Origin: Agroathelia rolfsii
Taxonomy: Eukaryota; Basidiomycota; Agaricomycetes; Amylocorticiales; Amylocorticiaceae
Direction: 5' to 3'
Assembly (NCBI GenBank): GCA_018343915.1
Contig: JABRWF010000001.1
Location: 186,001-250,000, forward strand
Length of the DNA: 64,000 nucleotides
In this document: piece by piece, positions 42,719 through 53,900 of the stretch
How the letters are laid out: each line of letters starts with the position of its first letter
Numbering within the stretch: position 1 is the stretch's first letter
Notes under the pieces: model-generated
Databases searched by the model: none
What the model was told of the DNA's origin: nothing
What the model saw: only the letters and a program-made list of their open reading frames with translations
Translations under genes and position numbers: made by a program

Positions 42719-45700
42719 CTGGTTGTAGTGGGAGCCAATGTGATGTCATAGCTGCCTATGACGTTTACACTATATATTAAGTAATGTTTCCATCGACGTC
42801 GAACGCCTTGGGATACGTATGAGAGCTCGGAGTAATGTTGGGGCAGATGAGTGTCGATGATGATATCATGATCGATCCGCGAAGAAAATACTACGGGCAT
42901 AGTTCTTTAGAACTGCCATATTATCTTGTGTACATGAAGTTACTACTAAACTACTCTACCTTTGAAAATTGATTCGCACTACTACCCTATTTTCAATAGG
43001 TGCTCGAGTTGTATAAACATAAAAAATACCTTAATATGAATCAACCCCCAGGCCGCATATACTTACCGCAGTGGCTCCAGCAAACGGCGGGCAATTTTAT
43101 GCCGAATCTTCTCAGATCGCTCCTCGATTATTAACTTACCTTTCCAAGCCCTCTCCAGTCCGTCTTATTAAAATGTTGGAAGTGTTCCAGCAATTGCGGG
43201 CAAAAGGAACGCAAGGAATAAGTGGATTTTGCCAATACTATGGTAGCGTACGGAAATTGATAGATAATTGTTATTCATATATTTTGCCATACTCCAGAAG
43301 ACATCCTGACTCTAGGTTGTGACTGGTGGTAGACCAAAGCGAGAGGGTAGCGATAGGTGTGGTGAAATAATGGCCGGGTGCATGTGTGTGGAGAGTAGCT
43401 CGTCGTTAGGGGCAGAAAAATTTCTGGTGCCATGAAGAAGAAAACCGGGAGAGAGAGAAAGGGGTACGAGAGAGAGAAGAAGAAGGAGAAATTGAGAACA
43501 GCAGAGGCTACATAATTAATTATTCGACAGAGATGGATCTGATTTCATTGCGCCGACTTGAATCGGATCACCCATTCATCAGGCCAATACTAGTGATCAT
43601 CATCCCTAATAATACTCTGTTAATTTGTTTGGTTGCACCCTCAGTTTTATTTCACAGAACCTAAGATGATTCATGACCAATGATTGCTTTTCATTAATGT
43701 ACACTCCCTACATAATTATTCCTGTGATATTCTCCGCATAGCCTTTCGGTGCATTTGGTGAATATCGCACTTGTATGCGACAATTGGCTCCGTCAATAAT
43801 CGTGATATCCATTCTTACCCTGGATTTCGACGAATTTTCGAGCATGTCCTTCAGCTTACGCCCTGATGCTTGATAGCACCATAGGCTATCTCCTCCACGT
43901 TATCTCTTTTTTGGAATAGGGTCCCGCTTCATTTACGCACTGGGCCTGTTCGCGCCAATACATACGTGCTTCATATTCGCTCATGCTAGTAATATTCTCC
44001 GAGATACGTACTGGGTTTTCTCATGGAAACCAACACCCTCATTGATGAGTAATGTCCAAGTGTCCATCCTTTCAACCCCACCGATGTCGACCCGACGTCG
44101 TTGGCTGTTATCGTCGACGTTTATTTTTATTACAATTATCCCCGAGCCTGCTCCACCCCTTTTCTCATGCATGCACATGCATCAACCTATGGTTTATCTC
44201 CAAGCCTGCATTTCTGCCACTTTACACTATAATAAGGCTGATTGTGCCGGTGTGCGGAGGGTCAAAACCAGGAGTAGGAATCAGGTTTCTATGGCCCCTG
44301 CCGCCTATTGTCTTGCATGCAGTTTGACTTTATTATTTCCCATGTGATTCCCCATAAAACTATAGAAGCAAATAACAAACATCAGTATACATTCAATTAA
44401 GGGTATCTCACGCTTAAGATATCTTGTGGCCTTATAAAATATATGGATAGGCCCTCAATTTCAATCGAAATGCTACGGGCTTCGATGCACGTTGGATGGT
44501 CTTATTGAAATAACAAAACGCCAGTACAGATGGTAGGAACGCGTTCGTTGAGGACATGATGCATCAATCCCCAAGCCGGACCTTGGCGATGACAAGAGCT
44601 GATAGACGCAGATAAGACGAAAGGATTTGTTTGCGGAGTGCGATTACACGTATCTTGAAGAATAAATGGACACAGGCCTTGAGTCATAGGACGATATTTG
44701 TGGTCTGCGGACGCACTTGTACCGTATGTCACAACCTGCGGTATCTGCACTACCGGTACTCGCATGGATCATTCATCAGATTTGTTGGATATAACCGTTG
44801 TGCGATATTTGGCCGCGGCGGTGATTAAGCTGTTTTGACGCTGTTTAGGCCATGGACCACGATTAGCAAAAAAACTTATAAGTTAAAACTTACTGCTCAC
44901 TGCTCAGTGCTCCACAGTGGAAGTAATGTCATGATGGACCGAAAGGAGATAGACTACTGACTAAGGCACGGACCGACCGGCCCTCGTTAGTCACCGCAGG
45001 TGTACGGGAGGTCACTGTCTTTCCGGGCATCAATCAGCGCTGAGTACACCTGATATGGAGCCCTTGAAACGGGGCTCATAGAGGTTTGTTTTTTCGATAC
45101 TGAAACCTCAAACAGATCGGGTATGAGCCGAATCCATGCCATGTTCTAAAGGTTGAAACGTAATACCGGTGTATCAAAGTGTCTACCTTCCTTTGTTTAC
45201 CGCTCGGAGCATTCGGATGCTGGGTGGTCAATTGAACATGGGAGTTAATAGATATTCTGAAACCAACTGCTCTTTTATTTTGTTTGAGACTACAGAATAC
45301 ATGGAACGAGATGCTTCACCAATGAAGCATCTGGTGTTAAAATGTGCCGATGATCTGCTTCAACCACGTCATCACTGGCAGTCAGTGCCGAGTATAGTGA
45401 TTTTCTCGAAGCTCTCAGAGGACAGCTGAGCAGCCGCCCCTTGAGGACCCGACAAGAATTTTTTTCCGCCCTGCTTTGGCACAGCTCGCTGTATGGCTAT
45501 AAAGGTAGCAGCAGCGGGCTGTAATTTGACTCGAGTGCGTTGAAAGAAAAAGATCAACTTGATACGCGCCGGAGATTATATGGCCCATGGAAATCTCCCA
45601 CGGTCACGAGGCTTCCGAAGAGGTCAAGCAAGCGGAACCACGGGCAAACACTGACCCATATCCACCTCTACACCATTTACCGGTACGCGCGAATACTGAC

Positions 45701-46782
45701 GGGAAATATTATTCTTCACAGCCGCTGTTCTTTGCGAGATAAGTCCTATCCGTAATCCGACGAACTGGTGAAGCCTTTGCTTTAACTGTACTGAATCGTT
45801 GCGCCTCAGCAGGTGATATAATTATCCACACTTAAACCAAGATAGTGGTCTGATGCAATATGTCCACGGGTGTAGTGGCCACCACGGCAAATCCGGAGAG
45901 CGCGGAAACCACAAGGCCCTACCTATGGTGCTGGTGGTGCACCTCGGCCCCAGTATTAGGGCAATCAAGGTACCCATATGGACCATCTACGGCATAGAAC
46001 TCAGGGTGTTTCAACTTCACAAAAGACAAGTACGGTGCCTATACATTCATGAATATATTTTGTACTGCCGATAATATGATCTTGTGAAGACATAATGTGT
46101 CATGATTTCATTTCTCTTCACTGGAGACGATGGACTCTAGAAAAGAAACTGATATTCTCATGCTGGTGGGTTCGCCAATTGATTCATGTTCACATATCTA
46201 AGTATAATGTTCCGGGTGGAAGATCCACTTCTTTCCGGCCCTTCAGGCATGCAGCGAAGCATCTCTTGCCGAATACGCGTTCGACGAAAAAGCGTTCAAT
46301 TATTGAAACACTTGGCAGCGCAGCTAACAACCCTCCTTACAACTCGGAAGGCTGAAACAATGGCTTCATTCACAAGACAACATTTTAATGATTCGCCACG
46401 GCCTTATGATTCTTGCTGGACACAGCTCATTTCCACAACGTTTATCGAAACCGGAACTATCATCCGGCTCTCTGGACCAAATCATGAAGGCCAGGTCCAT
46501 GCATCCTAATCGAACTTCGTCTGGTCTCAGATCCACTTTTTGATTTGAGTCCCATCTTTCAACTAGCCATTCTCCATGGACCCAGCCGGACATCAAGCTC
46601 AATTTGCCCTATAGGAGTATAGTCACTCAATTGATTCCCCTCTATACTTAGTACCAATGTCCGTCCACGAGATCACCAAAACGCCGGCGACCTTCGGTTC
46701 CTAAGATTCCACTCGGTAATTTCTGGCTCGCTACGCTTCTTGCCTCGAGTTCACGCCTGTACACACGCCTGACAATATCGTG

Positions 46783-46790
46783 TATAAAAG
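46783..46790 (+). promoter_or_regulatory. TATA box of the ICMT-like gene
   Basis: TATAAAAG, 76 bp upstream of the proposed start, followed by a pyrimidine-rich CCCCCTCCCCCTCTCCCCCC leader at about 46832-46858. Confidence 0.55.
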
Positions 46791-46865
46791 TTAGCTAGTG
46801 CTGTGAGTGAGGACCTTGATTACCGGTCTTCTCCCCCTCCCCCTCTCCCCCCTCCTTCTCCACAC

Positions 46866-47637
46866 ATGTCCCTCATCAAGGTCCCCTTGCTCATCTTAGG
46901 TGGTGTAGCTGCGGTGGCTGGCATAACACCTCCCGCACATGCGCTCCCTGAGGAGCGAGTCAAGCCAAATGGCATCATCGAAAAATTATTCAGCATTATC
47001 ATCGATGGTCTATTCCTGCTAATGCGCGTGAGTATAATATGTCATTTCAAATACACCATACTAATTGCTGCTTTCCATGCCTTAGAGCCTCCTTTGGGTG
47101 GCCACCGTCGCAGAGGTTGCCGTCATATGTGCATCAGGCCATACGAACTCCTTCTCTTCCTTCGTGGTCAAACTCCTCGGGAATAGCCCATCATCATCAC
47201 TGTCTCTTCAGGGGATCCGGATAACAGCACCATTCCTCATTTCGCTCGCACTAGTTATTTGCAGCGCCTTTGTCCGGTTGTCGTGTTATCGAGCTCTGGG
47301 GAACTTCTTCACGTTCCGCATCGCGTTGCGCAAGGGCCACCAGCTGATCACAACGGGCCCCTACGCCTATGTCCGACACCCGTCCTATACAGCGATCGTT
47401 ATCTTACTGTTTAGCGCTACGCACGCCTTCTTCGCCCCTGGCTCTTGGGCATACGAGTTTCTGGGCCTACGCTGGAAATCCGAGGCGCTAATCATGATCA
47501 TCTGTGCAGGGCCGTCGGTGTTTGTGTCGCTCGACCGGTCCATTAAGGAGGACGAGATCCTTAGGAGTCAGTTTGGAGGCGAGTGGAACGAATGGGCGAA
47601 GCGCGTACCGTACCGACTCGTGCCGTATGTATGGTGA
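46866..47637 (+). CDS. Isoprenylcysteine carboxyl methyltransferase-like membrane protein
   Basis: Integral membrane methyltransferase of the ICMT/PEMT superfamily, expected in the ER. The start at 46866 gives MSLIKVPLLILGGVAAVAGI, a hydrophobic first segment. An intron at 47029-47086 joins FLLMR to SLLWVATVAEVAVICAS. Further hydrophobic segments include APFLISLALVICSAFVRLSC. The S-adenosylmethionine-binding signature is clear: TTGPYAYVRHPSYTA, then EDEILRSQFGGEWNEWAKRV and PYRLVPYVW, TGA 47635-47637. The length of about 238 residues fits fungal members. True Ste14 activity on prenylated proteins is possible, but basidiomycetes carry several ICMT-like paralogues, so the substrate is open. Confidence 0.88.
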
Positions 47638-48637
47638 ATTCATACAAGCCGCGGTGCGACTGGTCTGCATGGGCCTCATGTCGAAGCCTTTCCCCTCCCC
47701 TCTCCATTCCCCCACCTGTCTAAATTGGGACAACGACCTCCCGATCGAAAGGGCATAGGCAACTCACTTCTCCCTTTCTTTTTCTTCTTTCTCTTTCTAT
47801 GAGATCCCACCATCATATCATCTGTCGGTTATGTTCTTTATGAATCAGGGACCGTTTCAAACTACCATACATACACATGTCATATAGCATATAGAGCTGA
47901 TGTATACATTATACCCATCATTGTCCTGTCTTGATTGATCAATATAATTAAAGTATACAGTAGTAATAATCGGTGGATCTTGTAATTTGGCGTCGCTACC
48001 ATTTGAATGGAATTTACTTCTGCTTTTTTCGGATGTCTTGGAGCCTGGTTTTTTCTATTCTGTCGAATCGTAAATGAAGCAGGAAGAAACATTCAACAAT
48101 ACCGGTGGTAAGGCTCTTACGTTATCATCTTTAATTGATGGTGCATACAATGACACTGCCAGCAGGTGCTAACGGCTTCAGGCAAGTACGTGTCCATGGC
48201 GATCACCTACGCATTTGGAGTTCGAAAGGACAGATGAGGCTATACTCCAATCATATTGAGAGTCTTATACTATAGCTTCTATCATTCAGGCCTCATGTCT
48301 AGTCTGCTGAGAATCATAATTGAACTCAGAGTCATATTTCATGATTTCTGCGAATTTGTCCGTCATGTTTCAGGGGTTCTCAACGAGTTTTGTTGAATAT
48401 GGCGCCGTGGGAAGCTTGAGACCAATGGCGGGGTCATTTAAGAACCGGCACATTCATGAATGAAAGAGAGATAAATTTGGAAAGGACAAAGCCAAATTAA
48501 CTACCCAGACTGCAGACATATCTTCTATCCTGACTCTGCATCATGGACAAAATGAGATAATATGTGCTGGGTATGCACGCAAAGGACAGACAAACCTAAT
48601 ACATATTAGCCATCCCCGACAAACCAACTCCAATGAT
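47638..48637. other. 1-kb convergent intergenic region
   Basis: AT-rich, between the ICMT-like gene and COX6. Only short open frames; nothing recognised. Confidence 0.5.
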
Positions 48638-49116
48638 CTATGCATTGTAGAGTTCCTCCGCCGTGTCGATTCCTGTCAAGTTCCGGATCACGTGAGACAA
48701 AATTCGGTACCAACAAGTGCTCCAATTGCAAAACACATACCTAGCTCCTCACGGACGGACTTGAGTTCGTCCAAGTAAGCCTGATATTGTGTCTTGTTTT
48801 CAACCTTTTCTCTGACACCCTCGAAGACGCGGACGGCGGTAGCATAGTCATTCACACGGCGGGCGGCGCGGAGCGCGGCCTCGACTACAGAGGGCGAGGG
48901 GACGAGATCATGTGCGAAGCAGTTGTTGAGGCCGCGCTGGACCTCGAAGAGGTCACCGGCGTTTTGGAAGAATTGGACATAGCGGTCGGAAAAGGCTTCA
49001 AAGGTCTCCGCCTCGTGATGGGCAAACCGCCTCTGGGAGCGGGAGAGGAGCGTCATAGACGCGGCGGGACGGGCACGCATAGAAGAGGTAAGAATACGGG
49101 AGCCAGCACGCTGCAT
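48638..49116 (-). CDS. COX6: Cytochrome c oxidase subunit VI (Va in mammals)
   Basis: Nuclear-encoded subunit of respiratory complex IV. The presequence MQRAGSRILTSSMRARPAAS with further Arg/Ser up to RRFA is a typical mitochondrial leader. The mature part begins HHEAETFEAFSDRYVQFFQN, followed by DLFEVQRGLNNCFAHDLVPS and ALRAARRVNDYATAVRVFEG, all hallmarks of the family. One intron (about 48672-48740) joins SVREEL to GIDTAEELYNA; the TAG is at 48638-48640. Without this intron the frame would end in an unrelated tail. The length of about 137 residues fits. Confidence 0.95.
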
Positions 49117-50708
49117 TGTTCACGGTGAGAGTGGTAAAAGGTGAGACCGGTGAGGAATTGAGCTGGTGGTGTAGTAGGGAGACGAGGAGACCTGCGAGCA
49201 ACTTTGAAGGCGGAGATTATTTCCTTCGGAAATGTTTTTCGGAAGGGACCGGTTGCCGACAACAACTTCAATACTCCAAACACAATGCGGTTTCAACACC
49301 TCAGGCAATCATTATCGTAACATACTATTCGACGACAGTTAGTCAAGAGGGATGTATGAAGAAATGCCTCAAAAATTGGCCCAACATTTCTTTGCCACTA
49401 GGTTTCATAGTTCTGATAGTATTGCGCTTGCATCGACTGTCACAGTCTCTGCTTTTTGTTGCTCTAGTATTTATGCTGCGTAATCACTGACAATTCAGTT
49501 GGGCTCGGGTCGCACTAGTCATATGATGCGGAACCCTTCTAGGATACTGAAAAAACATGATACATTTAATATTACAAGAATGTTATGCCAATCTTCTAAA
49601 ATCCTCGAAAGCGTAACAACCCCGCAATGTTAGCTTTTCTATCGAGGCAAGGATCGGAGTAGAGTGGAAACAAGGATTACCTGGATTTGAGGAATTACAT
49701 GACAACAAGGAAGATAAAGCAGACCGTCAGGCAGGAAATAACACTTCTTGTAAGTTTTGTCATCATTTGAGGATTAGGATAGATGAAGTGCTCGTATGTT
49801 CGACTTCGAGTTGCAATCGCAACGTTTAGTTCAAGTTTCAACTGAGAGAAGTCGTAAATGTGAGTTTGTGACTGAACTTTATAAATAATAGGGATATATC
49901 TGACACAAGTCACCATTCAGATAACTGAAAGCAATCAAGCTCCGTCTTCGCCTTCACATAGATTTTCAATGATGTGCTCCATTGCCTAAACATTATGCGC
50001 TTGAAGTATCATCCATGTGCGCGTGCAATTCCTTCGTCTTATAGACAAGACTTCGTTAATATATGAACCCCGATGGCGTTTGCAACCCAATCAAAGCCGA
50101 GAAGAAGCGCGTGATTTTCACCATTCCTTTCCGTAACCAGGATGCTTTGTTACCCTGAGATCTCAAAAGACAAGGCCTGAGCTGTAGATGAGATCTACGG
50201 CCGTGGCTACATTCTTATAGACGCTAAACGATAGTGTGTCGTCTCGCGTCTTTAGGATACTCATCACATCCCCGTGCGCCCGGCCCATGACGATCATTTT
50301 CATCCGTCAAAGTCCTATCACCGGATGGCAACCGTGCAACTTTGGTGCCAGGTCTTTGTCAGCCGACAGCCTGCACGCCTTTTTGTAATAATCAGTGGTG
50401 AATGACTACAACTTCTACAACAGTAGTGTTAGATAAGACGGTCCTATCGGTAAGGAAGGTCATCCGGCTTACACCGCAAAGGGAGTGGTAGGTTCTCTTG
50501 GTCAAGTAGACACTCGAACTTCAGTTACAGAAAACTACACGCGTCAAAAGAAGGTGTTGAACATGGCAAATGCCACCTTGGCAATGATTCGGGAATTAAA
50601 ATTGCTCGAGGTTGCGTATATTCCTTATTCAACTCCTCTATGCATGTTTTCAGTGCATTATCAATGCAAATAAGGGTTAAGATCAAAACTTTTCTGTTGT
50701 CATTACTT
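49117..50708. other. 1.6-kb region upstream of COX6
   Basis: Contains the COX6 promoter at its left end. No open frame above about 125 codons and no recognised domain. It ends at the copia insertion site. Confidence 0.45.
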
Positions 50709-50713
50709 GAAAA

Positions 50714-50921
50714 TGTTGTAAATCACACGTAGATAGGTAATACGAACGACGATTTATTTCAGAGTAAATAGTTCAGTATTTATACAAAATGTACAAGATA
50801 TTCGTGGGGTATCCCAAACCCCAATGTGTGCGTGATGAGAGACAGAAAACAATAAGGAAGATAAATATAATCTACACTAGGTACATACGGCGCTGCTATG
50901 CCTTGTTCGGAATCCCCAACA
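50714..50921 (-). repeat. 3' LTR of the copia element
   Basis: 208 bp from TGTTGTAAATCAC to AATCCCCAACA (+ strand), identical by eye to 55144-55351. Ends form the short inverted repeat TGTTG...CAACA. Confidence 0.97.
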
Positions 50922-50931
50922 CTCCTCCTCA
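50922..50931 (-). other. Polypurine tract
   Basis: GAGGAGGAG-type purine run on the minus strand directly before the 3' LTR, the expected second-strand primer. Its 5' edge overlaps the TGA stop codon of gag-pol (50929-50931). Confidence 0.75.
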
Positions 50932-53900
50932 GCGACGTAATCCTAAACCATCCTTCAATTTCTCGAAAGCCGGGCGGGCGAGTGCCTTCGTGAATATGTC
51001 GGCATAGTTATCTTCACTCGGCGTGTACGTAATATTGATGACGCGATCAACGATTTGCTCGCGCACGTGATGATAGCGAATGTCGATGTGTTTAGCGCGT
51101 GAATGGTGAACGGTGTTGTGAGCGAGCTGATTTGCTGCCTGGTTGTCGGCGAAGATCGGCGTAGATCCGGAGCAAGCGATGCCTAAGTCAGCCAGGAGAC
51201 GGCGCAACCACGTGGCCTGGCGAGCAGTGGCTGATAAGGCCATGTACTCGGCCTCCATAGTTGATAGGGCGACGGACGTTTGTTTCTTCGAGCTCCAGGC
51301 AATCGGGCCATTGCCAAAAACGAATACGTATCCGGTAATCGAGCGGCGGTCGGTAATGTTAGCTGCCCAATCTGCGTCCGAGTATCCGACCAAATCGAGT
51401 GAGTACAGGCCGCCAGTGTAAGATATGCCGTGATCGAGAGTTCCCAAAATATACTTGAAGATTCGTTTGACCGCGTTCCAGTGCTGATTTGTTGGTTTTG
51501 AGTTGAATTGAGCCAGATGCTGCACTGCGAATGCAATATCGGGCCGAGTCATGAGTGCGAGATATAGCAGCGCGCCGACGGCAGATTGGTACGGTGCTTG
51601 TGTGATGATGTCATCGTCGGCCGCGCGCTGTAGTTTGATGCGTGGATCAGCAGGGATAAGCTCGGGGTGTGATGTTGTCAAACGAAACTTTTCGACGATC
51701 GCGCGTGCATAAGCGCCTTGTGATAGTGTGATGGTGTGTGATGCACGATCGCGTGTGATCTCAATGCCCAGAATGTGACGGATAGGCCCTAGGTCGGTAG
51801 TCTCGAATCGGCCTCCAATTGCAGCCTTGGTCCTTGACATAAGCGCGGCAGAGTCGGCAAGGATTGCCATGTCGTCCACATACACAGCAATGATGACAAC
51901 ATGTGAGCCAACATTTTTTACGTAAGCACATGGCTCAGAACCCAGTTGTGTGAACCCGAGCCCAATTAGGGATTGGTTGAGGTCAGTATTCCAGACCCGC
52001 CCCGCCTGCTTGAGCCCGTAAATCGCGCGACTGAGTTTCCAAACGCGGCCGGTACTGTCATCAAATCCTTCGGGTTGCTCGAGGTAAATTTCTTCTTCCA
52101 ATGTGCCGTTGAGATATGCGCCGACAACGTCCATCTGATGCGCCTCCATATCACGTGCAGCGGCAATTGCGAATAACGTCCGGAGCGTGTCGTGCCGAAC
52201 GACCGGTGCGAATGTGTCATTGTAGTCCACACCGAGGACTTGCTCGAATCCACGGGCCACGAGACGCGCCTTGTGCTTCACCACCTGACCCTTCTCATTC
52301 CGCTTCCGCTTGTAAACCCATTTTGACGTCAATACCCTCCTTCCGGCCGGCCTTTCCACCAATTCATATGTCCCTCGTGTCTTCAACTGCCCCATTTCAC
52401 TCTCCATTGCCGTCATCCATGCCCCTGCATCCCGATCCTCCGTTGCTTCCTTCCAACTCTTCGGGTCCTCCTGTCCAATCTGTCCCATCATCGCTCCAAA
52501 CACGTAAGCATAGTTTGCGATTGCGGCCGTGGTGTTTCCTTTCTCAGCCTTTTCCTGCAGTCGAGCCGAGCGGCGTGGTTGTAGTGTGTCAGATTCATTG
52601 TCTGAGCGCTCGTCCTCGTCATGTGACTTGTCCCCTTCACTATCTTCTTCTCCTGTTTCCTCCTCCTGTAGTTCGGTATCGTCCTCTTGTGTAGATGTAG
52701 CATTGTCAATGTGATTGTTGTTTGAACCATCCAAGTCCATCTCCATCCCCTCCTCCTGTGACTGCTCACCCTCCTTATTCTCCTCCTTGAGCAGTACAGG
52801 GCCCGGATGATAGTCAACTTGCTGAGATCTCGCGAAGACAACATTTCGGGAAGTGCGTATCTGGCGCTTGTGCGGTGACCAGTAACGGTGGGCCAGGGAC
52901 TGTTCCGAGAAGCCGGTGAATATAAAGGGTTTAGCCTTCATATCAAGCTTGTGATGCTGGTTCTCGGGCGTAAGCACCCACAGCTTAGCTCCAAATGGCC
53001 GTAAATGGCTAATGTCGGGCTTCTCTCCCCAAAAGGCCTCGTGCGGAGTTTGATTCTCGAGCTTCTTCGTCGGCGCGCGGTTCCGAATATAGCAGGCATA
53101 CTGAATTGCTTCGGGCCATAAGGCCGGCGCAACATCAGCAGCTGCAATCATAGCGCGCGCCAACTCCACTAGGGTGCGATTCATTCGCTCGGCAATCCCG
53201 TTTTGGAAAGATGAGTAGGGTGACGTGACCTCAAGGCGAATGCCTTCGCTCTGCAGATATTCTTGTAAATCAGTGTTCACATATTCTTTGCCATTGTCAA
53301 CCCTTAAGGTCTTCATCTTTATGCCCTTTTGGGTGTCTAAGAATGATTTGTAAGCTTTAACAAACTTGGGTGCATCTGATTTGTGCTCCGAAAAATAAAC
53401 TGTCACATGACGCGTCGCGGCGTCAGTAAATGTAAAGAAGAACCGGCGCTGTCCAATGCCAGTGATGCGTGCAGGGCCCCAGACATCTGAAACGATCAGC
53501 TCTCCGATGTCTCGGACCTTAGGCGCCACTTCCTTGGGAATTGGCTCAACATGTGCCTTTGCCTGGATGCACGCATCGCACTCTGTAGATACAGGTGCCT
53601 TCGAGGAAAATGATAAACCAAATACCATATTTTTCTTATGCAGCATCTCTATTGCTCCATAATGAATATGACCAAGGGCTTCATGCCACTCCTCCCAAGT
53701 GCGCGTGGTAGGTGCGGCGTCAGTGGTGTTTGTAGAGACAGCCGCGTACATGTTGTTAGGGATGACAGGATCAAGATCCATACAGTAGAGGTGTTCATCA
53801 ATACGCTTCCCACGGAGGACAACCTTGTCTGATGGACGCTCAATGCAATCGAGCCGGCCGTCCTCCGCGTGAATGGCATATCCAGCCTTCTCCATTCGGC

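Larger units (their letters stand above)
42629..46865. other. 4.2-kb region without supportable genes
   Basis: Only short open frames in all six frames, none longer than about 110 codons and none with a recognised motif. No tRNA-like fold was seen. The TATA box and leader of the ICMT-like gene lie at its right end. It may hold an old, unrecognisable transposon or a noncoding transcript. Confidence 0.4.

Noticed and set aside
43700..43930. Transposase-like reading on the minus strand near 43900-43700
   Set aside because: A few residues looked like a DDE-endonuclease fragment, but the frame breaks and no catalytic motif could be confirmed.
39757..45090. Possible transposon with GGCCCCGTTTG-type ends (39757) and AAACGGGGCT (45070)
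   Set aside because: The short ends resemble inverted repeats, but the similarity stops after about 10 bases, and functional genes lie between them.
44860..45110. tRNA or other structured RNA gene
   Set aside because: Palindromic words are present, but no T-loop consensus, acceptor pairing or B-box could be found; no tRNA gene was found by eye anywhere in the window.
50485..50673. 62-codon open frame upstream of the copia element
   Set aside because: No recognised motif, no introns and no promoter features; likely chance.
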